From: Brevibacillus choshinensis
GTDB lineage: Bacteria > Bacillota > Bacilli > Brevibacillales > Brevibacillaceae
Assembly (NCBI RefSeq): GCF_016811915.1
Contig: NZ_CP069127.1
Location: 3,199,001 to 3,263,000, forward strand
Direction of reading: 5' to 3'
DNA: 64,000 nucleotides
The notes under the pieces were generated by a model, which saw only the letters and a program-made list of their open reading frames with translations, did not search any database and was not told where the DNA came from. Within the stretch, counting starts at the first letter, position 1. Every line of letters begins with the position of its first letter. The position numbers and the translations under genes were made by a program. Positions 52,146-60,188 of this stretch are shown here, piece after piece.

Positions 52146-52230
52146 AAAAAATGAAAGAACCGAGCATAAAGCAACGTGACCGTACCAGAAATCAGAAAGA
52201 TTCCTGAGAGTCTTTGCTTAGCTCGGTTCT
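52146..52230 (-). promoter_or_regulatory. Attenuator-like hairpin in front of the CoA-transferase genes
   Basis: On the minus strand AGAACCGAGC (52221-52230) pairs with GCTCGGTTCT (52156-52165), followed by TTCATTTTTT and then directly by the ribosome binding site of the alpha subunit gene. An inner repeat (AAAGACTC...TCTTT side) could form alternative structures. It may simply terminate the DUF3870 transcript, or regulate readthrough into the operon. Confidence 0.5.
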
Positions 52231-52280
52231 GATGAGATCATGGAAAGAGGTTGTCTTCCCACTTCAACATAACCAACGTA

Positions 52281-52607
52281 TTATTTTTTCTTGTCGAGGA
52301 AATCCCAGTAACGCTGTACAGCCGCCTGAAGCGCCACGATGATCGCCTGTTGAGATGGTGCGAAGTAATGCTCTTGGATCCTTTGAATCAATGGCTCCAA
52401 GCCTTTGTCCAGCTCATACCCGACAACAAGTCTTTCAAAAAAATCCTTGGTCAAGCTGGCGACAAAAGTAAATTCGACGCCAACAATCTTATGCGTTTCT
52501 AGATGCACTTCCAATACGATGCCTGCGTGCTTGTAAACTTCATACATCGAAGTACCTTGAGGTGCTTTGGAATACCCTGTGACTAGAACGGTTTGTAATA
52601 CTTCCAT
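52281..52607 (-). CDS. DUF3870 domain protein
   Basis: The 108-residue protein reads TVLVTGYSKAPQGTSMYEVY, then VGVEFTFVASLTKDFFERLV and YWDFLDKK, the pattern I recall for DUF3870. The family is small, cytoplasmic and of unknown function, and is often found with CoA- and amino-acid-catabolism operons. It is the first gene of the cluster and has its own promoter. The conserved threonine/phenylalanine core suggests a ligand-binding sensor role, but there is no direct evidence. Confidence 0.75.
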   Translation of the reverse strand: MEVLQTVLVTGYSKAPQGTSMYEVYKHAGIVLEVHLETHKIVGVEFTFVASLTKDFFERLVVGYELDKGLEPLIQRIQEHYFAPSQQAIIVALQAAVQRYWDFLDKKK

Positions 52608-53026
52608 TGGCTAAGTTCCTTCGGTAGTATTTTCTAAATAGTGAAGCGCTAACATTGGTTATTATTATAAAATTACCCATCTTTTTTTGTCAATGTAGAA
52701 AACAAAATTTTTCGTATAATCGAAATTATCTTTTGCGACTAAGCTGTACCGCTTGTCCCCTCCTTGTCCGTCAACCGACAATCATCTCCGCGGCAGTTCT
52801 TCATTCGTTCTCAGATGGCAAGTACCGATTCCAGAGTTTTATAGAGTCATGTCCTTTTTGCCAAACTCCTCTCCTTCTCCATTCCCCTTATTGTGATAGC
52901 AAGCGAACACGATCGACAATGCCGAACAAGGAAGTCCCTTCCGCAACAACGAATGGCCCCGATCAGACCGTTGCAAACTAAGGATACTCAGATTTCTACC
53001 AATCCCTATCCGAGAGGTGACTTCCC
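52608..53026. other. Intergenic region upstream of the catabolic cluster
   Basis: Apart from the promoter at 52664-52693 no gene or structured RNA was seen here. The two strands diverge from this region: the catabolic cluster to the left and the small membrane protein gene to the right. Frames that overlap it lack ribosome binding sites. Confidence 0.4.
52664..52693 (-). promoter_or_regulatory. SigA-type promoter of the catabolic cluster
   Basis: On the minus strand TTGACA (52688-52693) and TATAAT (52664-52669) are separated by 18 bp, an almost ideal vegetative promoter, 57 bp upstream of the DUF3870 start. It is embedded in an A/T-rich stretch. Confidence 0.75.
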
Positions 53027-53257
53027 ATGAAACGGATCGCAATTTTTGTCCTGGTTGCCTTGATGAGCGTCGGATTCCTGATGGCAATCGACTCACTCAT
53101 GGGCCTGAGCCTTTTCCAATCGCTGCGAAATATTCGGCATACCTTCACCTTCATGGGGTGGGCTGAGTATCTGACCTCGCTGGCTCTTCTGTCGTTGTTC
53201 CTCGTGACAGAGATCGTTTCCTCCAGAAAGAAAGCAAAAGCAAAACGAGGGGGATAA
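53027..53257 (+). CDS. Small two-helix membrane protein, convergent with gerAB
   Basis: The 76-residue protein has a first hydrophobic segment AIFVLVALMSVGFLMAIDSL, a second one AEYLTSLALLSLFLVTEIV and a basic tail. AGAGGTGA lies six bases before the ATG. Its last 107 bp overlap the 3' end of the gerAB-type gene on the other strand. The regular amphipathic pattern and good start suggest it is real. No family recognised; a role near germinant receptors is possible from position only. Confidence 0.55.
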   Translation: MKRIAIFVLVALMSVGFLMAIDSLMGLSLFQSLRNIRHTFTFMGWAEYLTSLALLSLFLVTEIVSSRKKAKAKRGG

Positions 53258-54293
53258 ACAAGGAGAAGACAAAGTATACGGTTCTCACCGTAAACTTCCC
53301 TTCCTGGATGTGCTCCGAAAAGCTGCCCGCAATCATGATGGACATGAAAAGGATCACGATTCCGATCGGGATGACCAGTCTCCGATGATCGTTTACGCGA
53401 AACAAATCTGCCGTACCGATTACTGCCGCATAATAAAAGATGGCCACCTTAAAAAAAACGGTAATAATCAATGTAAATACGACAATGGCATCCAGGCGCT
53501 GCAAAAAGTTCGCAATGTCTACCTTGCTGATCGTGGTCAACAGCGGAAAGGTCGAGCGGCGAGCTATGTCCGCTCCCAGCGTCGCGATTTCCACGGAGAT
53601 GGTCAGGCACAAAGCTAGACCACTCAATAACATGCCAGCCATTCCGGCCCGAAGTACTCCCTTTTCATTTTTGAGATAAGGGAAGAGCATGGCAAAACAG
53701 ATCGCTTCACCAAAAGGCGACATGAAGTTCCGAAAAATGGCCGTCTTTACTACCGGCTCCCAGCCTTTTTCTAAGAAGGGGAGCAAATTGTGGATGTTCA
53801 CGATTCCGGAAAACTGAACGAGAAGGTTTCCGACGATCCCCAGCAGCACGATGACGATGAAAAAAACTTCCCCTGTTCGCGCCAGCACCTCGATCCCTTT
53901 GGCCAAAACATAGGCCGTCCCAAGTAACATGAGAGCATTCAGCATAAAAATGGGGGTAAGATCGTACACGGCGTTGTACAGTAGATTGCCTACATCCCGT
54001 AAGTCCCTTGCCGCCCCGTACACAAAAAACAAAATGTAGCAAAAGGCGATGGGCCAGCCGATGATGTTCCCGAGAATCTGCCTGACGTAACTGGTCAACA
54101 GGAGCGCCGGATAGCGGCGGTAAAGCGCCACATATACAAGAAGGAGAGCGAAACCGCACAGCATGGCGAGCAGGATGGACAGCCACGCATCTTTTTTGGC
54201 ATCCAGCCCAAGCGGAACCACCACGGTTGTGCCCAATTCAAACAGGAACATCAGCGCAAACAGTTGCAGAGGGCCGATCCGTGCCTTTTCCAT
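53151..54293 (-). CDS. Spore germination protein, GerAB/YndE type
   Basis: The 380-residue membrane protein of the APC-like GerAB family has about ten segments, with N-terminal QLFALMFLFELGTTVVVPLG and the later PFLEKGWEPVVKTAIF. GerAB is the germinant-binding B subunit of the receptor in the inner spore membrane. Its coding end overlaps the plus-strand gene at 53027-53257. It is last in the A-C-B operon. Confidence 0.93.
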   Translation of the reverse strand: MEKARIGPLQLFALMFLFELGTTVVVPLGLDAKKDAWLSILLAMLCGFALLLVYVALYRRYPALLLTSYVRQILGNIIGWPIAFCYILFFVYGAARDLRDVGNLLYNAVYDLTPIFMLNALMLLGTAYVLAKGIEVLARTGEVFFIVIVLLGIVGNLLVQFSGIVNIHNLLPFLEKGWEPVVKTAIFRNFMSPFGEAICFAMLFPYLKNEKGVLRAGMAGMLLSGLALCLTISVEIATLGADIARRSTFPLLTTISKVDIANFLQRLDAIVVFTLIITVFFKVAIFYYAAVIGTADLFRVNDHRRLVIPIGIVILFMSIMIAGSFSEHIQEGKFTVRTVYFVFSLFIPLVLLLLSFWRKRSLSRGTTTEEPARSDTQPTP

Positions 54294-54325
54294 GAAATGC
54301 GTCTTCGCCTCCTTTCCTGCGCTTA

Positions 54326-55537
54326 TTATTTCCCGCTTTCGGGATGGTGAGGAGAAGTAATCATACCGGGCTGCCGGATAAAGGCTTCGATTGACAGGTC
54401 AATTTCTATCGAAGGGAGCAGCTCATTCCACTTGCCTTTGATCAGATCCCACGCCTGCGGATCTGCCCTGTTCGCCGCTGCACCAAACCCGAAAATATCC
54501 GATTTCTCCTTTTGTGCCAGATGAATAGCAGCCAGTACCCTTTTCTTCGTCTCTTCCGCCAAGTTCTGCTCCAATTTGGCAATGGCCCGATCATCCTCGA
54601 TGGGGACGGGAATCCTGGCCTCTCGGATGTCTCCTTCTTCCTTGATCGATACTTGAATGACCGGCTTGCCGTCGCGCCATTTTGCATCGATCTTCGTCCG
54701 GGATCGTGACACCTTGATGGCTAGCGCTGCCTTCGTCCCTTCCCAGTCGACATTCAGGACGGTGCTTTTCATTTTATTCAAGAGCCACACGGTCCCAATC
54801 GCCTCGTCCCCTTCCACCCAACGGAGCATCTTGCCGTTCTTGAACATTGCAAGACCGCCATTTTTCGTAATCGCCGACGGTTTGGACTCCTGCAGTGTCG
54901 TTATACGATCTCCGCTTGCCTCTCCCAGCTGCGTAAGCCCGCTGATTACCGGCTCACTTTCCTTGGTGGTCAATTTATTGATGACGTCGTCGTAATTGAC
55001 CCGGATGCTGTGCCCCCAATCCTTTTCCGAGAAATCCATCTTGCCCACATTGGCATTGGCCGGGATTTTCTCCATTGGGGTCAAGGTGCTGATCACATTC
55101 TCCGCCGTCGTACCTCGAGCTATGGCGACCCTGGCTGTATAACGGATTTCATTGGACCTCTCCAGCGAGTCGAACAAGTCGTTAATTCCTTTGCGTGCCA
55201 GCGATTCCCCGATCACAACGAGGCGGACGTGGGAAAAGAACATGTCCCTGGGCACTTTCGGAGCCACTTTCCGGCTGATCTCGAAGATCGTGCTCCCCGT
55301 TTCGCTGTAAACAACAACCGGGGAGTTCTTTCCTCCTCCCCCTCCCAACGGCCCAGAGGTCACTTCTGAGGGGATGACGATCTGGTAAGAGGCGCGAAGG
55401 TGGTCCTTACCCGGCACAAGATCGATCCCAATCGCGGAGACAAAGGCCAGCTCCCCCAGCTCTCTCCGATTCCAACAGCCGGTCAAAAGCAGCAGGGAGA
55501 TGAAGCATGCGATGACGGCGATTCTCTTACTGCTCAT
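54326..55537 (-). CDS. Spore germination lipoprotein, Ger(x)C type
   Basis: The 403-residue protein has a lipobox LLLLTGCWNRRELGELA (Cys21), the hallmark WNRRELGELA start of mature GerAC proteins, and the Ger(x)C C-terminal domain. It is lipidated and sits on the outer face of the inner spore membrane. It overlaps the end of the gerAA-type gene by 11 bp. Confidence 0.93.
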   Translation of the reverse strand: MSSKRIAVIACFISLLLLTGCWNRRELGELAFVSAIGIDLVPGKDHLRASYQIVIPSEVTSGPLGGGGGKNSPVVVYSETGSTIFEISRKVAPKVPRDMFFSHVRLVVIGESLARKGINDLFDSLERSNEIRYTARVAIARGTTAENVISTLTPMEKIPANANVGKMDFSEKDWGHSIRVNYDDVINKLTTKESEPVISGLTQLGEASGDRITTLQESKPSAITKNGGLAMFKNGKMLRWVEGDEAIGTVWLLNKMKSTVLNVDWEGTKAALAIKVSRSRTKIDAKWRDGKPVIQVSIKEEGDIREARIPVPIEDDRAIAKLEQNLAEETKKRVLAAIHLAQKEKSDIFGFGAAANRADPQAWDLIKGKWNELLPSIEIDLSIEAFIRQPGMITSPHHPESGK

Positions 55538-57071
55538 CCGGTTCCCCCTCTAGCCCTTTGACTTTTTGGGTTTGGATCACCCTGACGCGGGTAAACAGGG
55601 ACCACAGCGGAAAGCGCATCAGCGAATCCTTCTGCTCGGAAGGCAGGAAGGGCGCAAAGGGCGTCAGAAACGGAACGCCAAAAGACCGCAGGCTGCACAA
55701 ATGAGCAGTCAGGACAATCATTCCCAATGTCAGCGCGTAAAAGCCGAACGAGGCAGACAAGATCATGAACAAAAATCGGATCAAGCGTGCTGAAATGGCC
55801 AGGTTGTAGGAAGGGATAGCGAAGCTGGCTATGCCGGTGATCGCAACAACGATAACCATCGCCGGCGAAACGATGCCCGCTTGTACCGCGGCCTGACCCA
55901 ACACGAGTGCCCCTACGATGGAAACGGCCTGTCCGACCGCCCTGGGCAGGCGGATACCCGCTTCCCGCAACAATTCAAACGTCACTTCCATAATCAATGC
56001 CTCGACCAAGGCTGGAAAGGGAACACCTTCCCGGGACGCAGCCAGGCTGAACAGCAGGCTGGTCGGAATCATGTCCTGATGAAAGGTCACCCCCGCAATG
56101 TAGATGGAAGGAACCAAAAGAGAGATCAAAAAGCTTATATAGCGGATTAATCTGAGAAAGCTGCTGATGTCGTAACGCTGATAGTAATCTTCTGCGGATT
56201 CAAAGAACTGCGCAAGCACTGTCGGTACAATCAAGGCGAACGGTGTACCGTTGACTAAAATGGCCACTCGTCCCTCGAGCAGGTTTTTGGCCACCACATC
56301 GGGACGCTCGGAATTATACATGGTCGGGAAGGGAGTAAAGGTCTGATCTTGAATCAGCTCCTCGATATAACCCGACTCCAGTACAGAGTCGAGCTTGATC
56401 TCCTTGAGCCTTTGTTTGACTTCCTGCACGATGTTTTCATCCGCTACTCCTTTTATGTACATGACGGCGACATCGGTTTTGGTCACATTGCCGATCTTCA
56501 TCGTTTCCAGCCAGAGATCCGGGTTCATGATCCGCCGGCGAAGCAAGGTGATATTGGTCGCGATCGATTCATTGAAGCTATCCTTGGGACCGCGGATCGT
56601 TACTTCTGTCGTCGGCTCCGAAATGGAGCGCCACTCGCCGCCTCTCGTCCCGCAGACCACCGCTTTTGCGCAGCCGTCGATGAGAATGGCAGTATCACCG
56701 GAAACGATGGATACTGCGAGGTCCATCCAATCTTCGGTAACCCTTACTTCGCCGACCTTCACGGCGCGACTTTTGATGAAGCGGAACGTATCTTCGGGGG
56801 AGAACAAGCTGGCGGCAAAATCATCTGTCCCGAAAACAGATAAGGAACGCACAATGAACTCATTGACGGTTTGCATATCGATCAGATTGTTCGTATAGAC
56901 GACAGCGACCCAGATGCCCTGTTCCCCCAGCTCCCACTCGCGGATGGTCAAATCGGGACTGTACCCGAGTTCTTGCCGCAACTGCTGAAGGTTGGCGGTC
57001 AAGCCCAGCTGGAAAGAATGCATCGGTCCAGTGGCCTTTCTCTTTCGAGCATACCTAGAATACCCCTTCAT
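55527..57071 (-). CDS. Spore germination protein, GerAA type
   Basis: The 514-residue GerA family protein has a soluble N-terminal half (residues about 20-300, two subdomains) and a C-terminal membrane half with four or five segments. Typical motifs include ERPDVVAKNLLEGRVAILVNGTP-like sequence near residue 255 and FLRLIRYISFLISLLVP. It forms the A subunit of a germinant-gated ion channel. It is first of the operon, so the order is A-C-B. Such receptors are transcribed in the forespore by sigma G; no convincing sigma G promoter was read. Confidence 0.93.
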   Translation of the reverse strand: MKGYSRYARKRKATGPMHSFQLGLTANLQQLRQELGYSPDLTIREWELGEQGIWVAVVYTNNLIDMQTVNEFIVRSLSVFGTDDFAASLFSPEDTFRFIKSRAVKVGEVRVTEDWMDLAVSIVSGDTAILIDGCAKAVVCGTRGGEWRSISEPTTEVTIRGPKDSFNESIATNITLLRRRIMNPDLWLETMKIGNVTKTDVAVMYIKGVADENIVQEVKQRLKEIKLDSVLESGYIEELIQDQTFTPFPTMYNSERPDVVAKNLLEGRVAILVNGTPFALIVPTVLAQFFESAEDYYQRYDISSFLRLIRYISFLISLLVPSIYIAGVTFHQDMIPTSLLFSLAASREGVPFPALVEALIMEVTFELLREAGIRLPRAVGQAVSIVGALVLGQAAVQAGIVSPAMVIVVAITGIASFAIPSYNLAISARLIRFLFMILSASFGFYALTLGMIVLTAHLCSLRSFGVPFLTPFAPFLPSEQKDSLMRFPLWSLFTRVRVIQTQKVKGLEGEPDEQ

Positions 57072-57162
57072 CTGTCAGTCCCCAAGTCCATTCATTTACC
57101 ACAATTATCCGCAGGGGGGGCTAGTTTTATACAGTTCGGTCTACCCGCCGCAAAAAACGAAA

Positions 57163-57203
57163 AAAGCCAGGGGCTCCCACTGCGAGGGCAACCCGCTGAC
57201 TTT
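57163..57203 (-). terminator. Terminator upstream of the germination operon
   Basis: On the minus strand AAAGTCAG ... CTGGCTTT forms a stem with an internal GC-rich loop and is followed by TTTTCG and TTTTTTG. It stops transcripts from the small membrane protein gene at 57352-57606 before gerAA. Confidence 0.55.
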
Positions 57204-57351
57204 CCTTTCGACTCCTCACGGCGTTCGAATGAAATAACGCTTTCGGCGCGATCTCATTGAACGTCGAAATCCTGTGGCTTCAAATCAATGCCCGATTGCA
57301 CAGCAAATCCGGCAAAGGTTTTCGACGAATGACAACCTTTGCGTGCTTGCT

Positions 57352-57606
57352 TTACGAAGAAATCACGTTTGCTTCACTAGCCCCCTCACTTACCTTTTGC
57401 TTCTTCTTCTGATTCAACAAATAGGCAATGACGCCAGCTACTGCACTAATTGCAAATGTAGGCTTTGCCAAGAGCTCCTGGCTTTTCAAAATAAGTTCAC
57501 CATTTTGCAAGAGAAGACCAAGCACTTGACCTATTACTAATAATGAGCCCGCTAGTAAAAAGAGTACCAGACTGACCACGAAAAGTACCTCAAGCGTCTT
57601 TTTCAT
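57352..57606 (-). CDS. Small membrane protein paired with a permease remnant
   Basis: The 84-residue protein has two hydrophobic segments (VLFVVSLVLFLLAGSLLVIG and TFAISAVAGVIAYLLN) and a basic tail. AAAGGAGGAG precedes the ATG. It follows the permease fragment by 20 bp. Small proteins of this kind often accompany a larger carrier. That larger carrier is now decayed, so this gene may be without a partner. Confidence 0.6.
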   Translation of the reverse strand: MKKTLEVLFVVSLVLFLLAGSLLVIGQVLGLLLQNGELILKSQELLAKPTFAISAVAGVIAYLLNQKKKQKVSEGASEANVISS

Positions 57607-57626
57607 AAAACACTCCTCCTTTGCCT

Positions 57627-57944
57627 TTATACAGGAATTGGCAATACACCCAGCGCGATGAAATAACCGATCAGGAAAATCGGAACGACATAATACATGA
57701 TTAACGGGACAAACGTCTTTTCAGGCCGGGCTCCCGCTATTCCGGATGCAATAAAGATCGGTGCTGAGGATGGCGGGGAAGCCCCTTCCAGGCTCCTTAG
57801 AACCACTACTCGTGTATCTAGATGCACGGATGGGTCTTCCTTTATGCCTGGTGCGTGATCACTGCATCCTGCAATTATTGCTATCGTAGCCATTATGTAA
57901 AGGTACGTTTCATGTAGGTTCCCCTTCCTTAAACAATATTGCAA
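57627..57944 (-). pseudogene. Remnant of a membrane carrier, C-terminal part
   Basis: The readable part ends with EGASPPSSAPIFIASGIAG, then PLIMYYVVPIFLIGYFIALG, which looks like the last two helices of a multi-span carboxylate-type carrier. The front of the frame is unlike a membrane protein, and the best ribosome binding site (AAGGAAGGGG) leads to an ATG in another frame that stops after six codons. A large deletion with a frameshift explains this. The exact family is uncertain. Confidence 0.5.
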
Positions 57945-57983
57945 TTACACTTCACTCATTTTTTATCTAGAAAGATATAGTAA

Positions 57984-58033
57984 ATTAGCGGTAGATTTGG
58001 ACTTTTCTTTCTTTGTCCAAGACTACCGCTAAT
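57984..58033. terminator. Long hairpin between the carrier remnant and the SF0329-like gene
   Basis: ATTAGCGGTAG...TTTGGAC and GTCCAA..CTACCGCTAAT pair over about 18 bp around a T-rich loop. It lies downstream of the minus-strand gene at 58063-58632 and acts as its terminator. Confidence 0.7.
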
Positions 58034-58062
58034 TCCGGCGCATCTTAAAAAGGGATGTGTTT

Positions 58063-58632
58063 TCATAAGGTACTAAGTCGTAGTTCATAAAAATACTGCA
58101 CAATTGGATGCTTTAATTTCATTTTCTCGGCCATGTTTAAAATTCGCTTTTTTCCAACTCGTCTGTCCACCAAAGCCAGGATATTCAATAATATATCATT
58201 GCTCTCCAGGCTTTCCTCAATAGAAATGGCTAAAAATTTATTAGCAACAACGCTAAAATTTGATTTACTTAATGATACCTGTGCTAACAAAAGCTCCTCT
58301 GCATATTCTGATATTTTTCTATTTCTTGCAATTACTTTTAGACGATCCTCTGGAACTATTCCCTTGGCATCTTTTCTGACAGCTTCAATTTCTTCATTAC
58401 TGATTGGAATTTGGATATTTGGATCATTCTTAATTTCCAGCTCCGTCTGATACCATTTGATTAAGGTAGTTTTATCATTCATATTGAGTACATTCTTTTT
58501 GTCTACCGAAATATAACAAAGTCCTGCTTTATCTGGTAAATAACGATAGCCGGTTGCACGGTATTCAACCCTTTCATATAACGCAGGACAGAGAAAACTC
58601 TCCAGATTTTGCTTCAATTTGCTCCAGGACAT
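58063..58632 (-). CDS. Conserved hypothetical protein (SF0329-like)
   Basis: The 189-residue soluble protein begins SWSKLKQNLESFLCPAL, then YRATGYRYLPDKAGLCYISV, TTLIKWYQTELEIKND and ends LKHPIVQYFYELRL. I recall this as a small family named after Shigella SF0329; function unknown. The second half is helical and repeats a VDRRVGKKRILNMAEKMK stretch seen in HEAT-like proteins. AGGAT-type site upstream of the ATG is moderate. Confidence 0.55.
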   Translation of the reverse strand: MSWSKLKQNLESFLCPALYERVEYRATGYRYLPDKAGLCYISVDKKNVLNMNDKTTLIKWYQTELEIKNDPNIQIPISNEEIEAVRKDAKGIVPEDRLKVIARNRKISEYAEELLLAQVSLSKSNFSVVANKFLAISIEESLESNDILLNILALVDRRVGKKRILNMAEKMKLKHPIVQYFYELRLSTL

Positions 58633-58732
58633 TTAATCCTCCAATGTTCTATATGGTAAATACCTAGTGAGGCAGTCATTCTATTAGCCATCATACAAAT
58701 ACAACCTAATAGATCAGACTAAATACAAGTAA

Positions 58733-58993
58733 CCTAGCGTTTCACCCGTTACTGGGGTTGCTCTCATTGCCTTCATCGTCTCTGTTTTGTTGCCTCTTCT
58801 ATCTCAGTCCAGTTTAATTGTTGGGATCACTGAGCGAGTTGTATCAGCCTTTATTTTGGATGCCGGTGTTTCTGCGAAAGCTACTGTTGGTTGGTCTTAC
58901 GCCGTAGGGGGATGGAATGCAGCCTTATGGTTTGGATTGATTTTGCCTGTCCTTGCCCTGCTATATTTTACATCAGAAAAGAAACGTTCCTAA
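58733..58993 (+). pseudogene. C-terminal fragment of an MFS transporter
   Basis: An open frame of 86 codons without a proper start reads PVTGVALIAFIVSVLLPLL, then GVSAKATVGWSYAVGGWNAA, LWFGLILPVLALLYFTSEKK and a stop. This is the end of a twelve-helix MFS exporter, with the last two segments and a basic tail. A TAA lies just before it at 58730-58732 and the ten preceding segments are gone. Confidence 0.6.
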
Positions 58994-59084
58994 GAAATCG
59001 CATGCAGTCAACGTTTGCGGCCATTACACCTAGTACTCATACCATTTTTTGTGTATTTATTTCGACGTAGAATCTCTGTTATTC

Positions 59085-59236
59085 TGGGTCATGCCAAACA
59101 AAACAGCCGAAACTTCCTCTCGAATGGAAGTGCGGGGGATCTTCTTTTGCAGATGTGAGATCTGCATGGGGTGAATCGCCAAAGGGCGTAGGGTTGTTTT
59201 TCCTCAATCCGAATCCGTCAACTAACCTCGTAGGCC
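59085..59236 (+). promoter_or_regulatory. c-di-AMP riboswitch (ydaO/yuaA type)
   Basis: The leader contains the conserved blocks of the ydaO-yuaA element in order: GCCGAAA at about 59106, GCGGGGGA, GCATGGGGTGAATCGCC at about 59163, AGGG, and the signature CCGAATCCGTCA, then CTAACCTCGTAGGC ending at 59235. These blocks bind two c-di-AMP molecules. The element ends 14 bp before the ribosome binding site of the CAP-domain gene. In other Bacillota these elements switch off cell wall hydrolase and potassium transport genes when c-di-AMP is high. Confidence 0.88.
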
Positions 59237-59258
59237 AAAAAAAGGAGACGATGTGAAT

Positions 59259-59873
59259 ATGAAACGCCTTGGTACGATTGCAATCGCGACTTTGGGATTG
59301 GGATTTGTTCTTTCCGACTTTTCTAACACAGCTTCTGCCGCGGCCCTTCAACAACCAACCCAATCGTTTCCATATACCGTACAATACGGATATCAACCCG
59401 TGATGCAGCAACCTGTTCAACCGCAATACGCGACAACTATTCAGCAGCCTGTACAACAGGTAGCTGCTCCACAACCTGCAGAGCAAACCAATCAGCAAGT
59501 GGACGCTTCCGCTGTCATGAAGCAAGTCGCTAACCTGGTGAACCAAGAGCGTGCAAAAGCAGGGCTGAAACCAGTGGAGCTCGACGCTTCTTTGAACAAA
59601 GTAGCACAGGCAAAAGCGGCTGACATGTCCAATAACAACTACTTCGACCATACCAGCCCTACGTACGGTTCTCCATTTGACATGATGAAGCAGTTCGGTG
59701 TATCTTATATGACCGCTGGAGAAAACATTGCGATGGGTCAGCGCACCGCTGATGAAGTCATGAACCAATGGATGAACAGCGAAGGTCACCGTCAAAACAT
59801 CATGAATCCTTCCTTCACCAAAATCGGTGTAGGCTATGTGAATGGATACTGGGTTCAAGAATTTATTGGCTAA
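59259..59873 (+). CDS. Secreted CAP-domain (SCP/YkwD) protein
   Basis: The 204-residue protein has a signal peptide (KRLGTIAIATLGLGFVLSD, likely cut after ASA), a Gln/Pro/Val-rich linker of about 60 residues, and a C-terminal CAP domain. The CAP motifs are NLVNQERAKAGLKPVELD, DHTSPTYGSPFDMM, AGENIAMGQR and WMNSEGHRQNIMNP. It is secreted; bacterial CAP proteins are thought to act at the cell wall or on spore coats. The ATG at 59259 is preferred but a GTG at 59253 is possible. Expression is under a c-di-AMP riboswitch, linking it to wall and osmotic homeostasis. Confidence 0.92.
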   Translation: MKRLGTIAIATLGLGFVLSDFSNTASAAALQQPTQSFPYTVQYGYQPVMQQPVQPQYATTIQQPVQQVAAPQPAEQTNQQVDASAVMKQVANLVNQERAKAGLKPVELDASLNKVAQAKAADMSNNNYFDHTSPTYGSPFDMMKQFGVSYMTAGENIAMGQRTADEVMNQWMNSEGHRQNIMNPSFTKIGVGYVNGYWVQEFIG

Positions 59874-59885
59874 TGAATGCGATGC

Positions 59886-59919
59886 GAACGCCGAGTCCTC
59901 AAGCGAGGGCTCGGCGTTC
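59886..59919 (+). terminator. Terminator of the CAP-domain gene
   Basis: GAACGCCGAG and CTCGGCGTTC pair over 10 bp around a 14-nt loop, followed by TTGGTTTT, 12 bp after the stop. Confidence 0.85.
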
Positions 59920-60188
59920 TTGGTTTTCCCAGAAAGCCAGCTGCCTCATATGCTCGCGCTCCCTTTTCACATTAGTATTCACTAAGGTTGTGCTGTCATT
60001 CGCTGAAGAGACAAAATGCGTCCTTTCATCTTCTTGGAGCGACAGGAGCCCAATGCCTTTATTCCCCATATTCGAATGGGCGGATTCAAATAGTCATGTG
60101 CAACTTGGTTAAGGATGATCGTAAAGCGGGCAATACCTGATTCGTACGCGGAGACTTGTCGGCAAATGTTACCGGGGAACTCGAAATA

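Noticed and set aside
52175..52230. Possible glycine riboswitch (GCAAAG...CTCTCAGG)
   Set aside because: The upstream GGAGAG partner block is absent, and CTCTCAGG is explained by an inner inverted repeat of the hairpin.
52640..52660. Possible CcpA (cre) site TGTTAGCGCTTCA near the cluster promoter
   Set aside because: The 3' half does not keep the cre spacing; too many mismatches.
59079..59858. Long minus-strand frame of about 259 codons opposite the CAP-domain gene
   Set aside because: It mirrors the CAP-domain gene and the riboswitch, has no ribosome binding site and an abnormal composition rich in Leu, His and Arg.
59899..60072. 56-codon minus-strand frame starting GNKGIGLLSLQEDERTH
   Set aside because: It ends inside the CAP-domain terminator, has no ribosome binding site and no recognised family, although the composition is protein-like.
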